Positions 19,998 through 32,080 of a stretch of 64,000 bases of DNA are shown here, piece after piece. Below the pieces are notes generated by a model. The model ran no database searches and was not told the DNA's origin. It saw only the letters and a program-made list of their open reading frames with translations. Each line of letters opens with the position of its first letter. Within the stretch, counting starts at the first letter, position 1. A program made the translations under genes and the position numbers. Source of the DNA: Talpa occidentalis (Eukaryota > Chordata > Mammalia > Eulipotyphla > Talpidae); NCBI RefSeq assembly GCF_014898055.3, contig NW_023601543.1, positions 7,992,440 through 8,056,439 of the forward strand, written 5' to 3'.

Positions 19998-22635
19998 AGA
20001 TCTATTGATTTGTCAGAAAACTCAAGACATATTTTTGCTTGAAAAACAGAAAACATGTCATGACTTTTCCAACAGTCCAATATAGTTCCCTTATAACTAC
20101 TGGTGTTGACCAGCCTTTCACATGCTTGCTGGCCATCTGTGTACCTTCATTAGAAAAGTCATGTATTCATTTTGATACTCTAGGAGCTGTGGACAGCATG
20201 GTGTGGCAGGAAGGACCATCTGGAATAGAAATAGGAACCTTATTAAGTATATATTAAATAGCCACCAAGCCCTTCCGGCCACACCACTGAATTAATTAAC
20301 TCACAGGAAAAGGAAAACCCATTCTTCCAGAGGCAACAAAAAATATTCAATTTCTCTGGCCTTGTCTGGGAGTTAACAGAAATTAGCTAATGGGGGAACT
20401 TCATCTACCATTTAGAACGACTAAAGCCTCAAACTTCCAGAATATCTTACTGAAACCCATATCCTGACAATACAAGTGAGATTATTAACGTGCACCCTTG
20501 TGCAAGTCAGAGTACCAGCAAAAGTCTACATGAGTGTCTGCTTTTTTTCTCAACTAAATTGCGTGAATTCCACTGTGCTTTCAGTTTAACCCATGGACAT
20601 TTTTTCTTCCACATTTGGAAAAAATTCACAGATTTCTCGTCGCTGAAAATAAACTCTTATCCAAAGAACAATATAAATACAGAATCCGTTGACATCGGAT
20701 TACCACATCAGGGTCCAACATTTGCTTCGTTGAGGAGGATTTGCAGTGTTACAAATAGAGTCTAAGGTTGAGATAACTACCCATCTCTGGAAGAACCCTG
20801 GACAACCTGATAAATTCAGACATTTGGAAATACTTGTTCAGCAGTCTGTGACAAATAGGGAAGGCAAAGGAAAACAGAACTCTAAGAGTCATTTATCTAA
20901 ATTAATTAACCCGGTGACATTGTCATAGAATTTGGGCCCTGCGGAGCCCAGATGAATACAGTGTTCCAAGCAGGTAAGCTTTTCTTGTCATGGGATGTTT
21001 ATTTACAATGGACTGCAGAAGAGGGTTAATCTAATGGGATGCATAACTGCATTTGGATGGCGAAATAGCTTTGTGACCAACTTCCATTTGAGGTATCAAT
21101 TAACTTTTAATTCTTGGAGGGAAACAAAAGCAAGCCTGCACAAAGACTAAATTGGGGGTGGTAGAAGGGGCACAGAGCTCATGGAAACTTAGGCCTGCTA
21201 CCTTTTTGTAGCATGGAAAGGCCTCCTTATCGAACACAAAGGGGTTGAAGACTGGGGAGGGAGAAGGGTGAATTGGTGTGTGGCCTGTTAACTCAATGAT
21301 GTTTCTAAAGCCTGAATGGAAGAGTCAAGCCACCCAAGTCAAAACAGCACTAAGTCAACAGCTTGGCCGGGACAGCGTGACCTGAATGGAAATGCAAATG
21401 GTTCAGTCCAATCACTGCTTTGGGGTGCCACTTGGTCCACCAGCTCTGGCCTCCCTGGAACCTTTCACATTGCACACAAAACAGCAAATCACCTTACTGT
21501 CCCCTGTATCCAAACTCCAGGGAAAACCCAATACTTGCCAATCCAAATTAAGAGACTACAAAGACTGTGGGCTGGTAATTCCTGATTAAAAAAAAAAAAA
21601 AAAAAAGAATACTGGCTTTACTCAAGGTTTTCCTAAAGGATCCTTTGAAGCCACTGGCCATGTGATTTTGTAAAAACACCAGCTGTGGTCCTACAGAAGA
21701 GTCTCACGGTGAACACTGAAGAAAATTCTTTCCATGAAGTGCTGTTGCGGACATGTCCGGCTTCCAAGCACCAGACAGCGCAGGAGCACATAATCAGTGT
21801 GTTTTCCAAAAGGAGAGCCACCTCATGCTTTTCTTCAAATTCAATCAAAACATACACACTCTAAATAGAAACACGTTCATTTGAAACCCCTTTGCCTGAG
21901 CAGCTGTCTGGGGCAGGCCTGGCCGAAGAGTCGAATTCTATTCATCTCTGCACTCCAGCCAGTAAATGCTGGGCTTTGTTCGCCCCCCACCAGCGGAGAC
22001 AGTCAGACTATGTCAATTGGGCCAGGGGGGCCTTGCTTAATGATCTGAGCAGGTGTTCTCAGAAGCTATCCAGGTGAGGGGGGTCAGCCTGTGTACCATG
22101 ATTCACTCACTTGTCCTCAGTTTACAAAGCCCCCCCTCCCCCTAATTAACAGCAGCCATTAGTGCGCTCATCCACACCAGTGAAAAGCGTCTACCCAGGC
22201 CTGCTTGGGGTTGTTGCTACTATTTAAGAACTCTGAGGACAACCAAGAGGCCCTATTTTCAAAAGGAGGAGGGGTGGGGGTGAAGCACTCTCCAGAAAGT
22301 CTATAAAATGAAATCATAATAATATGAAAGAAATAAGCAGCTGCTAAGGCCTAATGAAGTAGCTGCCAGAGGCACAAAGATGGCTTCTCGGCAAACGCTC
22401 ATCAGGCCTCACAGACTCCCATTGTCATGTTCCCAAAAGTAAGGAGAAGGTTGTGTTCTTGTCTTGAATGAATTAAAACATGGCCAGGCAGAAGGCAAGC
22501 CAATGGACAGGGAATCATGAGCGCCTCTTTTGTTTCTTTCATATTTTTACATTCACGAAGCTCCAGCCTGCATCTGCAGCCTCGTTTCACCCCCTACACT
22601 CTAGAGATGCAGGCAAGGTGAGTTTGAACAGCCTG
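19998..22635. other. Unique sequence; possible conserved non-coding elements
   Basis: No gene or named repeat. The segment about 20,985-21,120 contains homeobox-like TAATT/ATTAA cores and a 'gcataactgcatttggatgg' octamer-like patch. About 22,085-22,200 contains 'cctaattaacagcagccatt'. Their look suggests conserved enhancers, but this cannot be shown without alignment. A-run near 21,587-21,606. Confidence 0.35.
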
Positions 22636-22639
22636 ACTG

Positions 22640-22740
22640 ACACCTGAGCAAAGTGAGCTCAGAGAGGTTGAAGGACGTGCTCATGGGCACACAACTAATC
22701 CGTGTGAGAGCCACGGTCACGACCCAGGTGTGAAAGCAAG
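22640..22740 (+). mobile_element. MIR SINE fragment, sense
   Basis: 'gctcagagaggttgaagg', 'gctcatgggcacacaac', then 'gagagccacggtcacgacc' and 'caggtgtg' match the MIR 3' half. Confidence 0.7.
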
Positions 22741-23280
22741 TAGAAGCGAAGGCCCAGTCACGATCAGCCACAGAGGTGGTCTCACGGGCCGAGGGACGTG
22801 CAGCTGGGTGCCAGCTTGGTTAAGCAGTGCAAGCTTTGCCAGGGAGGAAATTGACTTTTGATGGCCTGGAAGGAAGACTGAGCTCTTTTGTACTGCGCTC
22901 ACCACTGGCATTGGGACCCAATTTGCGACGCTCTGTTTCCTCTGACTAGTCTAAGGACGTCAGTGTTTCTAAAAAACCTTGCAGGACCCTGGAGTTTCTC
23001 ATGAGTGCAGATTCTGCCTACTAACAACTTCTGAACTCTCTCAACTCTTGCGCAGAAAGATGCTTCTTCGGGAGTAACCAGTTTTCACTTCTGTGCTGAC
23101 TCTGGGCCAGAGTCAGCTTTGGTATGCTTTATTTTATTTTAACCAGCCTCATTCCAGAAAGAATTCCTGGAGGCTGAATTAGTATCCAAGCAATCTTGCC
23201 CAATGTGGGGTCATTTTTCACCATAGCAATGCCTGACCAATAGGCACGAGGTGCTTTTTGAGCCTAGGGATCAAAAATCA
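22741..23280. other. Unique sequence, nothing recognised
   Basis: No gene or repeat seen. Confidence 0.4.
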
Positions 23281-23284
23281 GTTA

Positions 23285-23470
23285 GTCTCTGGGTTCCAAG
23301 CCCAGTTTAGCCATTGGCCATACATTTGCCCTGGGGTCACTGACTGAAATCTCTCTGAAGCTCAGCTGGGTGATTTGGCTATCGGGGATAATAAATAAAA
23401 ATTCAATAAGTGCACAAAACCCACTCCGTTAGTTAGTGCCTGATAGGTGAAGGATGCGCATTACTTTTTA
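23285..23470 (-). mobile_element. MIR SINE, antisense
   Basis: 'ttccaagcccagtttagcc', 'ctggggtcactgactg', 'tctctgaagctcagctgg', 'ggggataataaataaa' and 'gttagtgcctgatagg' are in reverse MIR order. Confidence 0.75.
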
Positions 23471-24362
23471 ACTGTTAAAATCATTCGCTTTCCTGTTTCC
23501 ACATTTAATTATTAAGAACCATTAAATAGTGAACTAGTGTCTAAACATTTGGTAACTGCTGTTATTGGTACCTGCTGTAATTATTATAATCTAATCATAG
23601 CAATTCATGTTATTTTATTACTATCATTATCTCACTCTGCTCCCTCCTCACCTATTGGAATCGGACTGAACTCCCATTTTTGGTTTGTGTATTATCTTTG
23701 CTTTTCTTTCAAGACTCACATCAGGAAAACATTTCGCCCCAGAAGTTTCTGAAAAGTCCCAAGGATAAGAAGGTGCCCTTCCTCTGTGCATTCATGACAC
23801 TCTGTCCTTTCCCCAAGACAACACTTACCACACTGGCTTGGTAGTCCCCGGATGTGCTCCCTGACGTGTAGGCCCTGTAGACTGCGTGCTCTTCTGGGAC
23901 AAGACGATCTCTTTCGTTCTCTCCCCCTAAAACCTGGCAGAGAATAGACACAGAGTTGACTGAAGGAAGGCGTCGTGCCAGCAATCACTGTTATGGTTAG
24001 GATCACCAACAACAATGCCTGCCATTTTGCCTGGGAAAATTAGTACAAGTCCCTAAACGTAGTTCCCTCTAGTCAGACTTTGCAGGGGAGCGGGCAGCAT
24101 GGGTCTCCTCCCTGAGCACAGCAGCTGAGGTGCAGCACTGGTGAAATCTGACCTGTCAGGCTGGATTAAGGGACAGGTGAGCTGGACTTGGGTGACCCAG
24201 TTGACTATGGTCAGGAAGTCACCACACTGTGGCTCAAACTAAGTACAGCCTTAGCATTTTGGTAGCCCGCTAGAGTAGTGTCTTGTGGGTCTGGGTTCTT
24301 TCACCTGCCCCGTGCAAACAATCCCAGCAGACTTTTCTTGAGGGCCGCTAATCCGAATCTCA
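23471..24362. other. Unique sequence, nothing recognised
   Basis: Two overlapping antisense frames of 87 and 99 codons (23,716-24,015) carry no recognisable domain and are treated as chance. Confidence 0.4.
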
Positions 24363-24364
24363 GT

Positions 24365-24525
24365 GGCCATCATTTGCCAAGTACCAAGAACTGTACTCAG
24401 CTCTCATCTGTTCAACTGGATGAGGGAGGCACTATTATTCCTCTCATCTTCCATATGAGTCATTAAGGCTTGGGTTAAGTGACTTGCCCAAGGTCACACT
24501 ATCAGTCAAAGCAAAGTAAGGATTT
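24365..24525 (+). mobile_element. MIR SINE, sense
   Basis: 'catcatttgccaagtacc', 'actattattcctctcatc', 'taagtgacttgcccaagg' and 'tcacactatcagtcaaag' follow MIR order. Confidence 0.8.
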
Positions 24526-24674
24526 CCAGCCAAGAACTATTGAAGCCAAGAAACAACCACACTGACCCCCAAATCCATTATTGTAACCCTGCCACGTGCT
24601 GCCAGCGAAGTCCCTAAGTGTCGGGTGGGAGAAAGATGAACAGATGAGGCAGGCCACGGCTTTCTCTTCCAGGC

Positions 24675-24718
24675 GCGTGCATAAGATACCTTCTAGAAGC
24701 GTGCATAAGATACCTTCT
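24675..24718 (+). repeat. 24-bp tandem duplication
   Basis: The 20-base string gcgtgcataagataccttct occurs at 24675-24694 and again at 24699-24718, separated by 'agaa'. Confidence 0.95.
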
Positions 24719-25054
24719 CAGACACCAGGCAGTGACCAGCGCTCAGAGAGAGTTCGGAAAAGGAGACAGGACCCCAGAGAAGGGAAGATTAAGTGAAGCT
24801 GGCAGGGATTTGGAAAAATAACACCTTTTCACACCACTCCGTCTCCAAAGCTGGCTTTCTTCCTTCAATTTTGCAAGTCCTATTTATTTTGCGCTCACTC
24901 AACCCCTTTCCCCACCACTTCATTTCTCTCCCTTCCTTTAGTGTCTGTCCTTTCTGAAGCAGGCATAACACCCTTAAGCCGGCAGTCCCCTCCTGGTTCT
25001 TACTGGCATTTTCCCTGCCACATTCCAGTCATTGTTGGAGAGCAGATTTGAAAA
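24719..25054. other. Unique sequence
   Basis: Nothing recognised. Confidence 0.4.
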
Positions 25055-25115
25055 AGGGGTGGAGGTTTGGATTAGATGACTTTTAAGATTCCTTCCAACT
25101 GAGAGCTGAAGATTC
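25055..25115. mobile_element. Possible CR1/L3-like 3' fragment
   Basis: 'ttggattagatgactttt' followed by 'aagattccttccaactgag' resembles a common ancient mammalian CR1/L3-type 3' motif. Short and weak. Confidence 0.35.
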
Positions 25116-25910
25116 TCCCAGCAAAGTGCTGAGGCGCACAGAGAGCCTGGAGAGCAAATTGCAGAAATTAGCGAAGACCTACTCAGCACAACGAACTCAC
25201 TTTAAAAACTTCAGAACTGCCTTGCTCTTTCATATACAGCAGGATCTCAAGCTAGAGTGGCTAACAACTTCCTCCCAGGTTTTAAAACTGTGTTCAATTT
25301 TTAACTGCTTTCACCGTTTAAAGGCTGGACTTACAAATGGAGGCTCTCTTTATTTTCAGATGCAAATTTGATTCAAATCAAGGCCAAAGGTTTAAACACT
25401 AAGTTGGAAATCAACCCTTGAGTTCAAAGCTGCTTTTAAGCACAGCAAAATGCCCTCCCTCTTGTCCAACCCTCAGGTTTCTACTCTGATCCTGCAACCC
25501 AAGGGCATTGAAAATGGAGACCCAGAGGTGACAGTCTTGTCCTCTTCCTCCCGGCCCCTAGCTACACCGTGTTAACAACAGAATTGTGGGCAACTAGAAA
25601 GTGATTATCTAATTCTAAAATGTTATCTAAATCCAGTAATAGGATTAAAGATAATTCAGTCTTTCCAGCCTCAGGTTCCCAGCCACATGTTAACCCCGAG
25701 CACACCCCAATAGCCAGTGATCATTTCCTTGGGCTGTTCTTTCATGCAAAACAGCGCTGTTCCCATAAGCAACAAGAGAAACAGTTGGATAAAGTATGCC
25801 TTGCCAAAAGAAAAATCCTTTGTGCTTTGCCTATGGAAAACAATTCGGATAAGTCAGAAGGCAAAAGGCAAATAACAGAACAAAGGGTCAGATAAAACCA
25901 AACCACTAAC
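25116..25910. other. Unique sequence
   Basis: No repeat or gene recognised. The 91-codon frame at 25,620-25,895 has no known motif. Confidence 0.4.
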
Positions 25911-25914
25911 AAAC

Positions 25915-26152
25915 CCTAGAAATCTGACAGCAGAGTGGAAGCTACCAGAGGGGGTGGGGGAGGGTAGAAGCAAACAGGGGAGGGGGCCCAAAGGAGTGTG
26001 TGGACGACTATGGGTACCACATATGCACTTGGTAGTAGTGTAGCATGGTAACATACATCCGACGAGGTGTAAGTCTATTTCCCTGAATCATATGCACTGT
26101 TGTAAACAAGGTTACCACAACAGTAAATAAATAAATAAATTAATAAATAAAT
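25915..26152 (+). mobile_element. L1 LINE 3' UTR fragment with (AAAT)n tail
   Basis: 'agtggaagctaccagagg', a G-rich tract ('gggggtgggggagggt'), then 'gttgtaaacaaggttacc' and 'acaacagtaaataaat' resemble an L1MA/L1MB-like 3' UTR. This is a 5'-truncated insertion. Confidence 0.65.
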
Positions 26153-26890
26153 ATCTCATGCTTTGAAGGATATCGTCAAGAAAGTTAAAAGACAAACTGA
26201 AGAATGGGAGACAATATTTGCAAACTACTTATCTGATGAAAATTAAGAATCTAGGATCCAGAATATATAAAGAACTTTTATCACTTAGTAATAAAAAGAC
26301 AATCCAGTTGAAACGTGGGCAAAAAATTTGATTAGACACTTTTCCAAAGAAGATATGATAAGCCGTTAGGACAGTGTCAATCTAAACCACCATGGTACAT
26401 TATTTCATACCTATTAAGAAGGTTAGAATCAAAAAGACACAATAACTTGTTGGTGAAGATGTGAAGAAATGGAAATCATATATTCTAGGATTGTGAAATG
26501 GAACTGATACTTTGGAAAAAATCCTCAGTGCTTCAAAATCAGAGCTGCCACATGAACCAAAAGTTCTACTATTACGTATACATGCAAGAGACCCAAGCAA
26601 ATGTCTGCACAAAAACTTGCATGTGAATGTTCACAGCAGCACTATTCAAGATGGCCAAAATGTGGAAACAACCCACATGATCAACTGATGAAGAGAGAAG
26701 TAAAATGTGGTCTATCCAATGGTACCCTGACCCCAAAAGTCATGAAATACTGATATATGCCAGCACCTGGAGGACACTTGAAGATGTTATTACAAATGAA
26801 GGAAGTCAGAGACAAAGGCTCCATAAATATATGATTTCATTTCTATGAAATATTTAGAATAGGAATCTATTGGGTACATTGGACAGATTG
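26153..26890 (+). mobile_element. L1 LINE ORF2 C-terminal and 3' region, sense, old
   Basis: 'gatatcgtcaagaaagttaa', 'aagaatgggagacaatattt', 'gaatctaggatccagaatat', 'cgtgggcaaaaaatttg', 'gaacttttatcact' and 'gttcacagcagcactattc' follow the L1M ORF2 end in order. All frames are broken, so this is a pseudogene fragment. Confidence 0.88.
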
Positions 26891-27074
26891 ATCCTCGAGA
26901 GCAGAGCACAGCCACTTCTGAGTTCTAATTACCGGGGTCTCCATTAGACCCCTCAGCCCTCTGGCTGGATCCTTCAGACAGTCTAGCTATATTTCTTAAG
27001 GCCTTTAGACACTTTGGACTATTGGGGCTTTCTGGTGAAAACCCCATCTATATCCCCCTCCTGGCCTTTGTGTA

Positions 27075-27225
27075 TGCTATGACCCCATTCCGACTCACAA
27101 GATCTAACTTATCTCTTAAGAGTCATTAGGGGCAAATTCTCTCCCTCCTATGTAGTGCTTTAATACATAAAAACTAGGACTCAATAAGTGTTTGTTGAGT
27201 GACTGAATAAATGGATGGCCTCAGT
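27075..27225 (+). mobile_element. L2 LINE 3' end, sense
   Basis: 'gcaaattctctccctcc', 'tagtgctttaatacat' and 'tcaataagtgtttgttgag' followed by 'tgactgaataaatgg' fit the L2 3' terminus. Confidence 0.6.
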
Positions 27226-28449
27226 TATTCAGCCCTCTAAGTAGAATGAAAGGAATAAAATGGTATATAGCGGAAGCCCTTCCCCAATTGCTCCAGAAAT
27301 TGTACAGTGGGTGAATAAGCAGCCCCGGGGTGAGGTTATGTTCCTAGAAAGGGCTCCGATTCATAGCTGAGTTTCCCACGGAAACAACGGAATGGCGCGG
27401 GCATTCTCAGCTTTATAGGCACCGGGACCTGCATGATAGAAGATGCTCCCATGGAGCCAGCCCCCCAATGTTTGATCAAGGTTATGCAAGTCCCTACCTC
27501 ACTGTCTCCCCATCAGGCAAGCATCTTAGAATCCAAGGGAATGAGAACAACGTTTTCATAAGGAAAACCTTGAACTAAGTCTAATTTACTAGAACAGGCA
27601 ACCATTCACAAACTGCAGAGCTTACTAGTAAGAACAAATTACTTGCACTCCAACTCCCAACTTACTGTGACACGCTGACATGTGGCCACAGTACAGATGA
27701 CCACTGGCCTCCTGGGAGGTCACATTTCTGGAGAAGGGCTGGAATGCTGGAATGTGATGGAAACAACCGCAAACCACAAATGATATCTTGGTGTGAGGAA
27801 CTGCTTTCTAAAGCACGACTACAACAGAAGTTTAACAGATCACACAGAAACTAAGCCCACATAACTCTCTGACCTAGTGGTGTATATAGTAAACCCAGAG
27901 CTTTCGCGTATCCTACCTTACAGTTACTGTCCATGTCACAACAAATCCAGAGGAAAAGGAACACTATGGAGCTCATTGAATTCAAAAGGGTTACTCTGGG
28001 GTAATTCACCCAGGAATACCTGAGAACATTTTGTAGAAAGACAATCACTCGGTGATAGATCTTTTAATTGATCCAACGATATTGCTTTGCTGCATTCCCC
28101 CACAAATGTTGTATTTCCTGCTAGCTAATCAGTATTAACTAAACATGCTATTTGTCTTTTTTGTGACCTTCAAAGCAAAGTTTCTACTTTGTTGAGCTGT
28201 CATGTCATCAGCATTAGCATGACCCAGTCCCTGTTTCTGCAGAGTTTGCCATCCTTTGATTCTTCAAGGCTTGTCTTTTCACAAGGCTGAAAAGCCTCAA
28301 AGCTTTGCCTTGATAATGGCCAAAGTTAAAAGTGAACCAACCTAAGTTGGAGTCCAGGTCCACGTCATAAAAAGTATTTCTACACTGGTCTTGAAATGGG
28401 GGATTTCAGCCATCAGCAGAGTCCTGCTTTTCCCTTTTGGTCATCAGTT
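27226..28449. other. Unique sequence, nothing recognised
   Basis: No gene or repeat seen in about 1.2 kb. Confidence 0.4.
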
Positions 28450-28464
28450 AAGAATTAAAGACTA

Positions 28465-28730
28465 GGGCCTCCCTGGTGGTGCAGCGGGTTGAGCACCGCG
28501 CTGTGAAACTGTCCGCAGCCTTCGCAGTGCCGGTTTGATTCCCAGCTGGCCAGGGAGATTCCCACATGGCGCAGCAGACCGCTCCTGTCTCGCCGGCTAT
28601 TCCCCTCAGCAGTACCTTCGGTTCATCTGCCTGTTCTGCTCCCCATTCTGTCTCTGGTGAATCCTCTCACCCTGCCGCGACTCTGGCCTCTACCCCAACT
28701 CTTGTATAAATAAAAATAAATCTTTAAAAA
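28465..28730 (+). mobile_element. tRNA-derived SINE, full length (copy 5)
   Basis: Complete copy of the subfamily with head 'gcagcgggttgagcacc' and 3' motif 'ctggcctctaccccaac'. It has a perfect 15-bp target-site duplication, aagaattaaagacta, at 28450-28464 and 28731-28745. Confidence 0.94.
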
Positions 28731-28745
28731 AAGAATTAAAGACTA

Positions 28746-29694
28746 AATGGTTATGAAATAACAGGACAGTTCCCTGTAAAAACAAGCACAGTGGACTTCC
28801 TCCTGCAATACTGATGTCACTAAATGTTAAATCCAACGAAAGTCCTGCCAGCCCGATCTCTAATGACCAGTCTTTGGCCAATATCATACGCCAGTACCAA
28901 TACCATATACCAAAAGTCGGAGTTAAAAACCTATGCATCCAAGCTTTCATAATACAAGCAAAATAATGTTTTCTGTGTATCTTATATACTCTTGTTACAC
29001 AAATAGTTAATTAATAAGACTTAAAATGCATGCATATTATGCAGACACAAATACCTCCCTTGCAAGTACTGTGGCATCTGTCCATTTTCTTTCTATATTA
29101 CTATGCTTGGTAATTAGCTTCTGAAGCTTACTCATATAATAATGCTCTTGCAAGTCAGGAGAAAGATTGACCTGCTGTTCTCTATGTTGTTTTCTTGTTT
29201 GTTGAATTTCACCCAATATATTTTCAAAGTCTATTTCAATTATTTCCTTTCAATTAGTCCCCTTTACAAAGTGGAGCGATTCTGTGATTCTACACAGAGA
29301 TTCCTAATGTTAGTTTCCTCTGTTGACTTTATTCAACAGATGTTTGCAAATATTCACCCATTCTGCCTTTTACTAGAGGCATGCTTTAGTACCTAGTCTA
29401 AAGGTTTTCAAATTGTTTGCATATTTTGAGGTATTAACTGTGCTGAAGATGGTTTTTCTGCCTCCTTTTCCTTCAAATGATGGAGAAAGGGCCAAAGGAG
29501 GATTAGAATGGCTATATTTACTTAAGAAATCTCGCAAGCACATCACGCCAGGATGACATTCATCAACGAGGTCTGGATTTGTGAAGTGTCTCAAGTTACT
29601 TTTTTAAAGAAGACAACTTTGAAAAAACAAAGAATATATTCTATTAGGAATTTCTCCCTTGATTTCACAGACCTTGATATGATTAGGAGTTATT
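28746..29694. other. Unique AT-rich sequence
   Basis: No gene or repeat recognised. The 84-codon frame at 29,142-29,396 is rich in Phe, Leu and Ser, as expected of AT-rich DNA. Confidence 0.4.
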
Positions 29695-29905
29695 ATTTAA
29701 CAATTCCATGAGCAGTATTTGAGGGATCCCTATGTGCAAATCCCTCACTACGGAGGATGCAGAGATAATCAAAGCGTAGGCACCTACCCCTAAAAAAATT
29801 GGTGTCAAGAAAAGATATAGATAAAAATAACTAACACAAGGCAACATTTCCTGATGCTGTCGTGGAGACACACATCACCGTTGGAGAATCATGAAAGGAA
29901 AGACT
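29695..29905 (-). mobile_element. L2 LINE 3' region, antisense
   Basis: 'gcagtatttgagggatccc', 'tatgtgcaaatccctcac', 'gatgcagagataatcaaag' and 'aacacaaggcaac' mirror the L2 block 'tattgagtgcctactatgtg' followed by 'gatacaaagatgaa'. Confidence 0.55.
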
Positions 29906-30284
29906 CATTCTGGCTTGGCTCTTTCAGGCCAGGTATTGTGCTGGTCCTAGGACTTAAGTGGAGCTTTAGATTGTGGGCAGGACTACCTTGGAAACCTGTG
30001 TTGGAAGGGGTGAAGAAGTAGGACTTGGAGGTGACAACACAATTGGGGGCGTGGGCAGGAAAGACCCCGCCCGCTTCAACTACAGGAGCGGCACCTCGAC
30101 TACTGTCATTCCTGCAGTTGCATCTTAGTTTTCCTTGGAACTCTTGAAAGTTTGAAAAACACAGGAAAGATGATCTGAAAGGGCCATAACAGCACTAACC
30201 TTCCATGAATCACAGAAGAAATCAGGCACGACTCTAAATAGAAAGACTATTTCCCAAATATGTCAGAAGAAGGGATAACCATGA

Positions 30285-30465
30285 GACCAGCATTCACTGA
30301 GCATTTATCATGTACCTCAGGTATTGCACAGATTACTGTTTCAAACAGCAAACCAAACCCGTTCAGGTAGGAATTACTATTATCACCGTCATTTTATAGA
30401 CAAGTAAGCTAAGATTTAGGGGGTAAAATAACTCTCCCCAAAGTATGCAGGGTGTGCGGATGCCC
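30285..30465 (+). mobile_element. MIR SINE, sense
   Basis: 'cattcactgagcatttatc', 'aattactattatcaccgtc', 'attttatagacaagtaagc' and 'aactctccccaaagtatgc' follow MIR order. Confidence 0.85.
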
Positions 30466-30734
30466 AAGGGCAAACTCCTATTTACAGTTCCGTGGCTGTC
30501 GCAGCACCGGAGGTCACACACAGAGAAAGGCTGCTGTGCCCACCTACACCAACCCTGTCATCACAGCCACTTGGGGAACAAACGTTTATTTTAAAATCAT
30601 CTCCAGAACCGGAAAGCACTTTCTACTAAATGTCCTCAATTTTGGCCAAAGCTTGCTATCAAAGGTTAGTGATTTTTGAAAAGAGCCCAGAATGACTGGG
30701 AGTCAAGGCTCGTGAAAAAAGGCCTGGTCAGACC

Positions 30735-30880
30735 CGGCCACACCTGACAGGAAACCGCGCGCGTGAGTCAGGAGGGACGTGGGTGTTCCCAGGCTGCACG
30801 TGAGTCAGCGCCGCAGTCGCCGCCCAAAGACAACTGAAGCCACGGTGGGTGTGGGCAAGTCCACGTGCGCACCCAAGGGC
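30735..30880. promoter_or_regulatory. CpG-enriched cluster of AP-1-like and E-box sites
   Basis: TGAGTCA (AP-1/bZIP core) occurs at 30764-30770 and at 30801-30807. CACGTG E-boxes occur at 30797-30802, overlapping the second AP-1 core, and at 30862-30867. The neighbourhood is CpG-rich ('accgcgcgcgtgag', 'agcgccgcagtcgccgcc') compared with its flanks. This is a candidate enhancer or minor promoter by motif content only. Confidence 0.4.
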
Positions 30881-30989
30881 CCACTTTCAAAGAAAATGCT
30901 CTTTGGCTGTGTAAAACCCAGTCTGTGCGTTTTGTCTTTTGAAAGACCTCGGCGGTCGAGGAGGAACAGAGACCTGGCTTCACGGTTCT

Positions 30990-31120
30990 GCTCCAGCCCC
31001 TGAACATCACTGAACCTCAACTTTCTAGAAAATGGACACAATAAAACCCACGCTGGAGGGCCGCTTTGGGAACAATCAGACAAAAATAAAATATAAAGTA
31101 GCTGGGACCGTGCTGGAGCG
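30990..31120 (-). mobile_element. MIR SINE, antisense
   Basis: 'cactgaacctcaactttc', 'gaaaatggacacaataa', 'aacccacgctggagggcc' and 'agctgggaccgtgctgg' are in reverse MIR order. Confidence 0.65.
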
Positions 31121-32009
31121 GAGTGGACACTCCCCGAAGGGAAGCTATTATGGATTCGTGAACTATTCATGAAATATTCTCTGCGGATTTGGGGATTTGA
31201 GATGGCTTTGCGTTCAATCCAAATATGTTTTGGAGTTTTTCTCCCAGTGCCAGAGCTGAACAGTTTACCCTCAGCCGGTGGAGCTCATTTACGCTAGAAG
31301 AAATGAGGGCGTTTCGAAAACAAGTCGGGCTCCTCGAAAACACTTATTGAAAACGCAATCCCACCAAAGACTTGAACTCATTCAGGCTGCTCATAAACAC
31401 TCTGAAGCATCTTGGAAAGCACGGGTTAGAAAGAAATTTTCTGACCGCAATAATTGCACGTCGCTCATCGTAATTGTCTTTCGGAAAAAAAACTTAAGTT
31501 TCTACGTTGGTTAAAAAAAAAAAAAAAAGCAGGTGACCTGGGGAAGAAATGTAAAGCTGCGTGCATACAGCTTGTTTTCCATGACATGGGAGGTCTGCTT
31601 TTGAAAGCAAGCAAAGTGTTCATTTATTAAGAAAAACCAGTTCTTTGGGCTCCTGCTAAGTGTTTTGGGGCTCAGCAATTACCCAAAACTCAGATTACAG
31701 TTTCAAACCTCCCTCCCGCCCACTCCCCCAACTCCCTGAAAAACAGGAAATCTCACTGTGCCTGCGTGATGCCCTCATCCTTGCAACCTTGCTGCGAATT
31801 GGGCCGAATATTATGTGAAACAAGTCACAAAACAAGAAAAGCTGAAGGCAGGTGCAGGAACAAGACGCTGTGCTCCTGGGAGAGAGCCTTAGGTAAGTAG
31901 CTACAAGAGTTGTACATGCCAATCAAAGACGGCCAAGGGTCAAGCTCCCTTTTGTGCACAAACAAAGACTAATTGCATGTTCATAGCTGTAGAGTCTGCG
32001 GGCACTAAT
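31121..32009. other. Unique sequence
   Basis: No gene or named repeat. A-run at 31,513-31,529. Confidence 0.4.
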
Positions 32010-32080
32010 TCGAGAGAGGAACTATAAAAACCTTGGACTCCCGCCTCCCCACAGCAGCCAAGGCAAAGCGGAGGGCTCAA
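32010..32080 (+). promoter_or_regulatory. TATA-box-like candidate core promoter
   Basis: 'ggaactataaaaaccttgg' at about 32,019-32,037 has a good TATAAAA core, in sequence otherwise poor in A/T runs. Downstream GC-rich sequence includes 'actcccgcctccccacag', itself a fair 3' splice-site look-alike. An 'aattgcatgttc' octamer-like site lies about 60 bp upstream. There is no recognisable coding exon downstream. Confidence 0.3.
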
